Shown here in pieces: positions 33,372 to 40,267 of a stretch of DNA of 40,267 nucleotides. The stretch spans positions 1-40,267 of the forward strand of contig JAGIAI010000008.1 in NCBI GenBank assembly GCA_017744935.1, in the 5' to 3' direction. Made by a program: the position numbers and the translations under genes. The stretch comes from Variovorax sp. (GTDB lineage: Bacteria; Pseudomonadota; Gammaproteobacteria; Burkholderiales; Burkholderiaceae_C). Below the pieces are notes generated by a model, which had not been told where the DNA came from, did no database searches, and saw nothing but the letters and a program-made list of their open reading frames with translations. The first letter of the stretch is position 1. Every line of letters begins with the position of its first letter.

Positions 33372-33947
33372 TCAATTCGGGCTGCTCGCGAGTTGTTTTT
33401 CGACGTCGCGGATGAAGCCTCGGTCATCGGGTGATGTCAGGCTCGAATAGGACTCGACGACCTTGCCGTCGCGCGCGATGAGGTACTTGTAGAAATTCCA
33501 CCTCGGTGTGGTTCCGGAGACCTGGGCCAACTCCTTGAAAAGAGGGTTCGCGTCGGGCCCTCGCACCGAACTCTTGGTGAACATCGGAAACTTGACGCCA
33601 AAGGTGCTTTCGCAGAAATCGGCGATTTCCTTGTTCGAGCCCGACTCCTGCGCGAAATCGTTCGAGGGAAAGCCCAGTACCACCAGACCCTGCGACCTGT
33701 ACCTCTGGTCGAGTGCCTCAAGGCCCTTGTACTGGGGTGTGAAGCCGCAGAAGCTCGCCGTATTCACCACCAGCACCACCTTGCCGGCGTATTGGCACAG
33801 GGCCTGGGGCTTTTCGTCCTGAAGCCGCGCGAATGTGTGTTGCAGAATCGCGGGGCAGGAGGAGGGGGTCGCGTTCTGAGCGGAGGCGGTCGCGGCCGCG
33901 CAGCAGAAAATCACGGTCGAGAGGCAAATCCGGATTGAGCTTCGCAT
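33372..33947 (-). CDS. Exported glutathione-peroxidase-family thiol peroxidase
   Basis: A 191-residue protein. A signal peptide (MRSSIRICLSTVIFCCAAATASA, cut near residue 23; shown in part as RICLSTVIFCCAAATASA) precedes a GPx domain. Peroxidatic Cys67 lies in NTASFCGFTPQYKG. Gln100 (NDFAQESG) and the WNFYKYL Trp/Asn complete the usual tetrad. Cys112 (IADFCESTFG) occupies the place of the resolving Cys in thioredoxin-dependent GPx, so a 2-Cys reaction is likely. AAGGG lies eight bases before ATG 33947, favouring it over a longer in-frame start. It should act in the periplasm on hydrogen or organic peroxides. It diverges from a ferritin-like gene. Confidence 0.9.
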   Translation of the reverse strand: MRSSIRICLSTVIFCCAAATASAQNATPSSCPAILQHTFARLQDEKPQALCQYAGKVVLVVNTASFCGFTPQYKGLEALDQRYRSQGLVVLGFPSNDFAQESGSNKEIADFCESTFGVKFPMFTKSSVRGPDANPLFKELAQVSGTTPRWNFYKYLIARDGKVVESYSSLTSPDDRGFIRDVEKQLASSPN

Positions 33948-34087
33948 TGCGAATTCCCTTCGAAAAGTCGGGGCAACAGGTGGCCCGAATGGGGGCGCAG
34001 CAGCAGTGTGCAACGGCATGATCGCTCGCGTGTCACGGGGCCGCCAAACCCCCCCGATTAAAATGCCGCGGCTCAAGAAAGATACCT

Positions 34088-34945
34088 ATGCTGTACCCGG
34101 AACTCTTCAGACAACTCGAATCCGTCCGTTGGGACATGGACAAGGACATTCCGTGGCAGTCGTTCGACGGGACTCTTCTCTCGGAAGAACAGGCCCAAAC
34201 GATCAAGATGAACGCGATCACGGAATGGGCGGCGCTTCCCGCCACCGAGATGTTCTTGCGGGACAACCGGCACGACAGCGATTTCTCGGCGTTCATGTCG
34301 ATCTGGTTTTTCGAGGAGCAGAAGCATTCGCTGGTGCTGATGGAATACCTCAAGCGCTTCAGCCCGCAGCACGCCCCGACCGAGCAGGAGCTGCATGACG
34401 TGCGCTTCGACTTCGACCCCGCCCCGCCCCTGGAGACGCTGATGCTGCACTTCTGCGGCGAGATCCGTCTCAACCACTGGTACCGCCGCGCGGCCGAGTG
34501 GCACACCGAACCGGTCATCAAGCACATCTACACCACGCTGAGCCAGGACGAGGCTCGTCACGGCGGCGCTTACCTGCGCTACATGCGGCGCGCCCTGGAG
34601 AAGTTCGGCGACGACGCGCGTGCGGCATTCACCAAGGTCGGCGTGCTCATGGCCAGCGCGCGTCGCACCGCGCAGGCGCTGCATCCAACCAACCTCCACG
34701 TCAACAAGGCGCTCTTTCCCAACGACACCATCCAGAGCCGGGTGCCGGATCCGAACTGGCTCGAGCATTGGCTCGACAAGCAGATCAAGTTCGATGCCGC
34801 GTGGGAAACCAAGGTCGGCGAGCGCATCCTGCACAACCTGAGCCTGCTGATGAACCGCAGCTTCAAGACGGTGCAGGAACTCAACCGCTACCGCAAGGAA
34901 CTTGCCGCCTCGCTCGGCCCGCGGGCAGAGTACCAAGGCGCCTGA
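34088..34945 (+). CDS. Ferritin-like diiron protein (acyl-ACP-desaturase/R2-like fold)
   Basis: A 285-residue soluble helical protein with a carboxylate-bridged diiron site readable in the sequence: Glu46 (AITEWAAL), Glu77 and His80 (FFEEQKH), Glu125 (FCGEIRLNH) and Glu155 with His158 (SQDEARHGG). This E...ExxH...E...ExxH order is that of ferritin-like oxidases and acyl-ACP desaturases. Length and the LFRQLESVRWDMDKDIPW start suggest a conserved 'ferritin family' protein rather than a storage ferritin. Substrate unknown; fatty-acid desaturation is one possibility. A TAAAAT at 34059-34064 may be its -10 element. Confidence 0.85.
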   Translation: MLYPELFRQLESVRWDMDKDIPWQSFDGTLLSEEQAQTIKMNAITEWAALPATEMFLRDNRHDSDFSAFMSIWFFEEQKHSLVLMEYLKRFSPQHAPTEQELHDVRFDFDPAPPLETLMLHFCGEIRLNHWYRRAAEWHTEPVIKHIYTTLSQDEARHGGAYLRYMRRALEKFGDDARAAFTKVGVLMASARRTAQALHPTNLHVNKALFPNDTIQSRVPDPNWLEHWLDKQIKFDAAWETKVGERILHNLSLLMNRSFKTVQELNRYRKELAASLGPRAEYQGA

Positions 34946-34951
34946 TCCACC

Positions 34952-35995
34952 TCAGCGGCGCTCGACGATGACGGGCGCGAGCTGCAGTCCGTTGCGGACC
35001 TGATCGGCCGCGTCGCGCGCAAGATCGCGCGATGCATAAGGCCCCGCCTGGATGCGGTGAACGCCTCGTTCGCTGAAGACGTTGAGCGATGGTGCAAGCC
35101 CGGGCATTTCACGCGCGACCTGTTGCTGGAAGCGCACGGCACCATCGCGCTGGCTGAAGGCGCCCAGCTGCACCCAGAACCCCGCTGATGGGCTCGCAGC
35201 CGCTTGCGGACCCGCTGGCGAGGGCGACGCATCCAAGGATGCCGACGGCGGCACAGCGACCGGCGTCATCGGCGGCAGCGTCGCCACTTCCATCGTTTCC
35301 ACGCGCGGTGTCGATGCGACCGGCGCAGTCAGCGCCACCGGCACGGCGACGCTGTCCGCGGCAGCGACCTGGATCGGTCTGGCCACAGGTGCCGCCTGCT
35401 GCGCGAATTGCGTTCCGTCGCCATTGCCGCGCCGCCATGCACCCGTGCGGATGTCGTCGTTCGTGATGCGCTCGATCTCCACGGGCGCGACGCCACGCAG
35501 CAAGTCGAGCTTGAGCGCGGCGGTGTAGCTCAGGTCGATGATGCGGTCGTCGCGGAACGGTCCACGGTCGTTCACGCGCACGATCACCTCGCGCCCGTTG
35601 GCCGGGTTGCGCACTCGCACATAGCTCGGCAGCGGCAAGGTCTTGTGCGCCGCGGTCATCGCATACATGTCGTAGGGTTCGCCGCTTGCGGTCGACTGGC
35701 GGTGGAACTTGGTTCCGTACCACGACGCGAGCCCGCTTTCGCGGAAGGGCCGGTCGTCCACGATGGGGACGTACGACCTGCCCATCACCACATACGGCTT
35801 GCTGGTGCCGCCGGTGCTGCGAATGGATTCGATGCGCGGCTCCGCATCGGGAACCTGGCCGAGATTGCCGGGTGGATCGGCCTCGGCGCCGTCACGGCCG
35901 CCGCGTGGTCCGCTTGCGCAGCCGGCGAGAAAGAGAAGCGTCGCCCCCGTAAGCAACGCGAGGGCGCATTGCAATGATCGTCGCTGCGCTTCAGC
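34952..35995 (-). CDS. rlpA: RlpA-like septal-ring lipoprotein (DPBB and SPOR domains)
   Basis: A lipoprotein of about 347 residues. The start is taken as TTG 35995, preceded by GGAAGGTGG and overlapping the glnE stop; a longer in-frame ATG (36043) would lie well inside glnE. The signal peptide ends in the lipobox LLFLAGCAS. The double-psi beta-barrel domain (ESGLASWYGTKFHRQSTASG, MTAAHKTLPLPSYVRVRN, VRVNDRGPFRDDRIIDLSY) carries the lytic-transglycosylase Asp and Asp/Arg residues. A low-complexity Val/Ala/Pro linker leads to a C-terminal SPOR domain (FWVQLGAFSQRDGAVRFQ) that binds denuded glycan strands. RlpA cleaves such strands at the septum in Pseudomonas. Confidence 0.9.
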   Translation of the reverse strand, partial: AEAQRRSLQCALALLTGATLLFLAGCASGPRGGRDGAEADPPGNLGQVPDAEPRIESIRSTGGTSKPYVVMGRSYVPIVDDRPFRESGLASWYGTKFHRQSTASGEPYDMYAMTAAHKTLPLPSYVRVRNPANGREVIVRVNDRGPFRDDRIIDLSYTAALKLDLLRGVAPVEIERITNDDIRTGAWRRGNGDGTQFAQQAAPVARPIQVAAADSVAVPVALTAPVASTPRVETMEVATLPPMTPVAVPPSASLDASPSPAGPQAAASPSAGFWVQLGAFSQRDGAVRFQQQVAREMPGLAPSLNVFSERGVHRIQAGPYASRDLARDAADQVRNGLQLAPVIVERR

Positions 35996-38777
35996 CAAAG
36001 ACCACCTTCCACAACGCAAACATCGCCTCGCGCTCCGCGACAAGCGACGTCAACGGGACCTGCGTCGGCTCCTCGTTGAGTCGCGCCCGATGTTGCACCC
36101 GGCGCAGCTCGCGATACGCCGCGGCCGCCTTCTGGCCGACGCCTTCGGGCAGCAGGCCCGCGTCCTCGGCACGCTGGAGCAACGCGATGTTGCCCACATT
36201 GGGGATGAGCTCCGGATGGTCCTTGGCCGCCGAAAGCAGCAGGAACTGGACTGCGAACTCCGCGTCCACCATGCCGCCCACGCTGTGCTTGACGTCGAAG
36301 CGGTCGGGCTTCACCGGACGCGCCGCACGGACCTTCTCGCGCATCGCGACGATCTCGGCCTTGAGCGCTTCACGGTCGCGCGGGGCGGTGATGACGGCTT
36401 CGCGGACGCGATCGAAGCGCTCGCCCAGCGACGGCTCGCCCAGCACGAAGCGCGCGCGTGTCATGGCCTGGTGCTCCCAGGTCCATGCGGTGTTGCTGCC
36501 GCGGCCGAGCTGGTATTTCTCGTAGGCCTCGAAGCTCGTCGTGAGCAGGCCCGAATTGCCGTTGGGCCGGAGCGCCGTATCGATCTCGAAGAGATCGCCT
36601 TCGCGCGTCTGCACAGTGAGCCAGTTGATCAGCTTGCGCACGTACGCCGCATAGACCTCGCCGGCCCGGTCGTCGTCATCGTCGTACACGAACACGATGT
36701 CGAGATCGCTCCCGTAGCCCAGCTCTTTCCCACCGAGCTTGCCGTAGCCGATGATCGCGAACTGCGGCTGATCGCGATGTGGGTTGCGCACATGGGGCCA
36801 GCACCACTGGGCCGTCACGCGCAGCACCGAGTCGGCCAGCGCGCTCAGGTCGTCGGCCACCTGCTCGACGGTGATGCGGCCGTCCACGTCGCGCGCCAGC
36901 GTGCGGAACACCTCGGCGTGATGCGCATGGCGCAGCAGATTCAGGAGGCGTTCCTCGTCGGCCTCGCCGGTGCGCATGAGCGACGCACGGCGAGCCTCCA
37001 GCTCGCGCTCGAACTCCGAAACCACGAAGCGACCCGACAGCATCTCGTCGCTCGCGAGCTCATCGATCACGCCCGGGTGCTGCATCAGATAGCGCGCGGG
37101 CCATTTCGCCGAACCCAGCAGGCGCAGCAGGCGCTCCTGCACCGCCGGACGCTCGACCAGCAGCGCGATGTAGTTCTCGCGCCGCAGCAAGGGCTCGATC
37201 CAGTCGGCCCAGCGCAATGCGCCTTCGACATGGTGGCCGACCTTGCCCGGCGCCTCGCTGTCGGGCTCGCGCAGCCACTGGCCGGTTCGCTGCACCAGTT
37301 GGCGCAATCGCGCGCGCGTCTCGTCGCGCAGCGCGAGAATGCGCGGGTTGTCGCGCCAGGCCTTGATGCGTTCGGCAAAGGCCTCGGGTAATTCCTCGAT
37401 CAGGTCGGAGAGGTCGGTGGGCGGCGCGCTGCGCCCGCCGCCGTTGCAGCCCTTGCAAGGCGCCTTGCCGCCAAGCAGCTTGTCGAACTCCTGCGCGACG
37501 AGTTCGCGGTGCGTGTCCAACTGCGCGAGAAACTCGCAGCAGTCCGCATAGCCCAGTGTCTGCGCGATCCAGCGTACGTCGTCGTCGTTGACTGGAAGCA
37601 CGTGCGTCTGCTGGTCGTCCAGGTACTGGATGCGGTGCTCCACCCGACGCAGGAATTCATAGGCCGCCGCCAGCGCATCCGCCATTTCCTGGGGCATCAG
37701 GTTGGCGCGCGCAAGCCGTTGCAGCGCATCGAGCGTCGGACGGGTACGAAGCTCAGGGAACTGGCCGCCGCGCACCACCTGGAGCAGTTGCACCGTGAAT
37801 TCGATTTCGCGAATGCCCCCGCGCGACAGCTTCACGTCGTTCGCGCGCTCGGGTCGGCCGGCACTGCGGCGCGATGCCTGCTCGCGGATCTGGCGGTGCA
37901 GCGTGCGCAGCGAATCGAACACGCTGTAATCCAGATAGCGGCGGAACACGAAGGGCAGCACCACGCCGCGCAACGCCTGTGCCGATCCGCTGGTCACCAC
38001 CGAGCGCGGCGCGACCACGCGGCTCTTGAGCCACGCGAAGCGCTCCCATTCGCGGCCCTGCACCTGGAAGTACTCCTCCAGCGCATCGAGCGAGACCACG
38101 CTGGGTCCCGAGTTGCCGTTGGGACGCAGCGCAAGGTCGATGCGGAACACGAAGCCGTGCTCCGTCGTGTCTCCGACCAGTGCGTAGATGCGCTTGACCG
38201 CCCGCGCGAAGTATTCCTGGTTGGACAGCTTTCCGCGTCCGTCGACATCGCCGGCGGTCTCGCCGTCATGGTCGTAGAGGTAGATCAGGTCGATGTCGCT
38301 CGAGACATTGAGTTCGCGCGCCCCGAGCTTGCCCATGCCGACGACCCAGAGCTGCGCGCGCTCGCCGTTGGCGCCGATCGGCGAGCCGTGCATCGCGTCA
38401 AGCTCCGCGCAGGCTTCGTGGCAGGCGACATCGAGGGCGAACTCGGCCAGTTCGGTGACCGCAGTGGTCACGACCGCGAGCGGCGCTTGTTCATCGCAAT
38501 CGAGCGTGATGAGCCGCTCCATGACGAGCTGCCGCACCGTGCGCAGCGCGTCGGCGACATTGTCCCCTCGGCTTCGAAGGGATTCGTACGCCGCGGCCAT
38601 GTGCGCGAGCACCGGTTCGCCCGGCGGCAGCAGCGAAAGCTCGCCGGCATAGCGCCTGCGCAATCGCTGCACGAATCGCGAATGGCCCGACATGGGCGAA
38701 GGGAAGCTGGGGGGTGGCGATGGCCGATGCGACACGGGGTGGGGGTGGGTGGAACCCGGTTGGGGGCTGGCAGTCAT
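35991..38777 (-). CDS. glnE: Bifunctional glutamine synthetase adenylyltransferase/deadenylylase
   Basis: A protein of about 928 residues that switches glutamine synthetase off and on by adding and removing AMP. Two nucleotidyltransferase domains are visible: the N-terminal adenylyl-removing one (VGMGKLGARELNVSSDIDLI) and the C-terminal adenylyl-transferring one (GYGKLGGKELGYGSDLDIVF), each followed by a helical GlnD-UR-like regulatory part. ATG 38777 is used; the segment to residue 28 is Pro/Ser/His-rich and poorly conserved-looking, so ATG 38693 (MSGHSRFVQRL) is a fair alternative. The stop overlaps the proposed rlpA start. It diverges from the YhdP-like gene with 25 bases between starts. 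Confidence 0.96.
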   Translation of the reverse strand: MTASPQPGSTHPHPVSHRPSPPPSFPSPMSGHSRFVQRLRRRYAGELSLLPPGEPVLAHMAAAYESLRSRGDNVADALRTVRQLVMERLITLDCDEQAPLAVVTTAVTELAEFALDVACHEACAELDAMHGSPIGANGERAQLWVVGMGKLGARELNVSSDIDLIYLYDHDGETAGDVDGRGKLSNQEYFARAVKRIYALVGDTTEHGFVFRIDLALRPNGNSGPSVVSLDALEEYFQVQGREWERFAWLKSRVVAPRSVVTSGSAQALRGVVLPFVFRRYLDYSVFDSLRTLHRQIREQASRRSAGRPERANDVKLSRGGIREIEFTVQLLQVVRGGQFPELRTRPTLDALQRLARANLMPQEMADALAAAYEFLRRVEHRIQYLDDQQTHVLPVNDDDVRWIAQTLGYADCCEFLAQLDTHRELVAQEFDKLLGGKAPCKGCNGGGRSAPPTDLSDLIEELPEAFAERIKAWRDNPRILALRDETRARLRQLVQRTGQWLREPDSEAPGKVGHHVEGALRWADWIEPLLRRENYIALLVERPAVQERLLRLLGSAKWPARYLMQHPGVIDELASDEMLSGRFVVSEFERELEARRASLMRTGEADEERLLNLLRHAHHAEVFRTLARDVDGRITVEQVADDLSALADSVLRVTAQWCWPHVRNPHRDQPQFAIIGYGKLGGKELGYGSDLDIVFVYDDDDDRAGEVYAAYVRKLINWLTVQTREGDLFEIDTALRPNGNSGLLTTSFEAYEKYQLGRGSNTAWTWEHQAMTRARFVLGEPSLGERFDRVREAVITAPRDREALKAEIVAMREKVRAARPVKPDRFDVKHSVGGMVDAEFAVQFLLLSAAKDHPELIPNVGNIALLQRAEDAGLLPEGVGQKAAAAYRELRRVQHRARLNEEPTQVPLTSLVAEREAMFALWKVVFG

Positions 38778-38802
38778 AATTCCCGGCACAGCGCGATCCT
38801 CA

Positions 38803-40267
38803 ATGAACGACACGACGTCTTCCCCTTCACGTCTGCTCAAGGTCACCGCTGTCGCGGCGCGCTGGCTGCTGGGTCTTCTCGTCGGTACATGGCTGCTGCT
38901 GGCGCTGTCAGTCGTTGTCCTACACGTCTGGATTGTGCCGCGAATCGGCGATTACCGTGGCGCGCTCGAGGCGCAGGCCACACGCGCGATCGGCGTACCC
39001 GTGCGCATCGGTTCGATCGAGGCGCGATCGGGCAGCTTCTTTCCCACGGTCGAACTGCGCGACGTGGTGCTCGAAGATGTCCGCCAGCAGGAAGCCCTGC
39101 GACTCAAGCGGGTGGTGGCCAGCGTCTCGCCGCGCTCTCTCTGGAACCTGAGCTTCGAGCAGCTCTACATCGAGCAGCCGCAGGTCGACGTCCTGCGCGA
39201 CGCCGACGGCAGGCTGCACATCGCGGGGCTCGAGATGACGACCCAGACCAGTGGCGGCGGCGACAGTGCCGACTGGTTCTTCGCGCAGCGCGAAGTCGTC
39301 GTGCAGGGCGGTACCGTGCGCTGGATCGACGAGGGTCGCAAGACCGAGCCGCTCTTGCTGACCGGCGTCCAGTTCGTGGCCCGCAACGGCGGTCGCAGGC
39401 ACGGGATGCGCATCGACGCCACCCCGCCGGCTGGTTGGGGCCAGCGCTTCACGCTGCTCGGCGATTTCCGCCAGCCACTGCTCTCCGTGCGCAGTGGCAA
39501 CTGGAAGACCTGGAACGGCCAGCTCTTCGCCAATCTCCCCTATATCGACGTGACCCGGCTCGGCCGCTACGTCGATCTCGATGCGCGGATCCGCGAAGGC
39601 AGCGGCGGCCTGCGCCTTTGGGCCGACGTCACGGACGGGCAGCTTTCGGGAGCGGTAGCCGATCTTGCGCTGATGAAAGTCGACGCCTCGCTCGCCAAGG
39701 ACCTGCAGCCGCTGGTGCTGCGCAACGTCACCGGCCGCCTGGCTGGCCGGCTGGATCAGGGCACCTTCGAGTTCTCGACCACGAACCTCCAGTTCGAGAC
39801 CAACGACGGCATCCGCTGGCCCGGCGGCAACATCTGGCTTCAGCACACGCCGGCGAAGGGACGCGTGGCCGAACGCGGCGCGTACCGGGCCGACCGGCTC
39901 GATCTCGCGGCGCTGGCGCTGATCGCGGACCGGCTCCCGATCGGCGATGCGACTCGCAAGCTGATCGATTCCTATGGCCTGCGCGGCCTCGTGGAACGCA
40001 TCGACGGCAACTGGCAGGGCTCACCGGGTGCGCCGGACAAATACCAACTGCGCGGACGGGTGAGCAACTTCAGCGTGGCTTCGCAGCCGGGCGAGCATGC
40101 CGAGCCTGCGGCAGAGCCGATGCGTGCCGCCGCCGGCCGCAACGGTCAGCGCGCCGGCGCATCTGCCAGCGCTGCGAGCACGGCGACCGCGGAGCCGCCT
40201 CGGGCGCCCGTCGGTGTTCCAGGCATACAGGGCGCGACGGTCGAATTCGACGCCAATCAGGGGGGCG
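38803..40267 (+). CDS. yhdP: YhdP/AsmA-like envelope protein, 5' part (runs off the window)
   Basis: The frame from ATG 38803 is open to the end of the window, so only the first 488 residues are seen. The N-terminus is basic (MNDTTSSPSRLLKV), with one membrane helix (about 20-44, LLGLLVGTWLLLALSVVVLHVW). A periplasmic beta-rich domain of the DUF3971/YhdP type follows: GDYRGALEAQATRAIGVPV, RIGSIEARSGSFFPTVELRD and LYIEQPQVDVLRDADGRLHI. Full YhdP proteins exceed 1200 residues and carry phospholipids between the membranes. The region from about 430 is Ala/Pro/Glu-rich. In many proteobacteria this gene also sits beside glnE or tldD genes, in keeping with the neighbour here. Confidence 0.9.
   Translation, partial: MNDTTSSPSRLLKVTAVAARWLLGLLVGTWLLLALSVVVLHVWIVPRIGDYRGALEAQATRAIGVPVRIGSIEARSGSFFPTVELRDVVLEDVRQQEALRLKRVVASVSPRSLWNLSFEQLYIEQPQVDVLRDADGRLHIAGLEMTTQTSGGGDSADWFFAQREVVVQGGTVRWIDEGRKTEPLLLTGVQFVARNGGRRHGMRIDATPPAGWGQRFTLLGDFRQPLLSVRSGNWKTWNGQLFANLPYIDVTRLGRYVDLDARIREGSGGLRLWADVTDGQLSGAVADLALMKVDASLAKDLQPLVLRNVTGRLAGRLDQGTFEFSTTNLQFETNDGIRWPGGNIWLQHTPAKGRVAERGAYRADRLDLAALALIADRLPIGDATRKLIDSYGLRGLVERIDGNWQGSPGAPDKYQLRGRVSNFSVASQPGEHAEPAAEPMRAAAGRNGQRAGASASAASTATAEPPRAPVGVPGIQGATVEFDANQGG

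Overview
The window is GC-rich, densely packed chromosomal DNA from a betaproteobacterium. Gene content and protein style (TerC genes of the YjbE type, a PilY1/PilX/PilW/PilV/FimT/PilE minor-pilin operon, a DUF3717-DUF1289 protein, YaeQ, purB, glnE, a YhdP-like protein) suggest Burkholderiales, most likely Comamonadaceae (Variovorax-like). That assignment is an inference from remembered families; no database was searched. No tRNA, rRNA, CRISPR array or insertion sequence was seen.

Layout. 1-851: the end of sucD and its terminator. 878-1567: a TerC-type membrane protein. 1588-6263: a signalling block with a PP2C phosphatase, an FHA protein, a CHASE2 adenylate cyclase and an MBL-fold cyclic-nucleotide phosphodiesterase. 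6470-7009: the major type IV pilin, pilA, with its own terminator. 7189-12372 (+) and 12442-15872 (-): a convergent two-armed island between pilA and the minor-pilin operon. Its plus arm encodes an acyl carrier protein, a KAS III-like synthase, two sister SDR reductases, a PglD/NeuD-like acyltransferase, a Rieske oxygenase and a second hexapeptide acyltransferase. Its minus arm encodes an unrecognised small protein, a TPR/GT41 (SPINDLY/OGT-type) glycosyltransferase and a VioA-like sugar aminotransferase. 16029-22963 (-): the minor pilins and PilY1.

23219-40267: mostly housekeeping and envelope genes. In order: moaC diverging from a BepA-like protease; a small operon (TerC, a membrane-tailed protein, a holin-4-like membrane protein) behind a yybP-ykoY manganese riboswitch; DUF3717-DUF1289 and DUF2007 proteins; purB-yaeQ; an M48 protease with a DUF898 protein; a GST; an exported glutathione peroxidase; a ferritin-like diiron protein; rlpA; glnE; and the start of a YhdP-like AsmA-family gene that runs off the end.

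The most interesting unit is the island at 7189-15872. It reads as a pathway that makes an amino-deoxysugar (VioA-like enzyme), builds a small acyl group on a dedicated ACP (KAS III, SDRs), transfers it (LbH acyltransferases), possibly oxidises it (Rieske enzyme), and attaches the sugar to protein Ser/Thr (GT41). The content recalls the viosamine/flagellin glycosylation islands of Pseudomonas, but here it sits inside a type IV pilus locus and uses a TPR-OGT. Pilin or a minor pilin is therefore a reasonable but unproven target.
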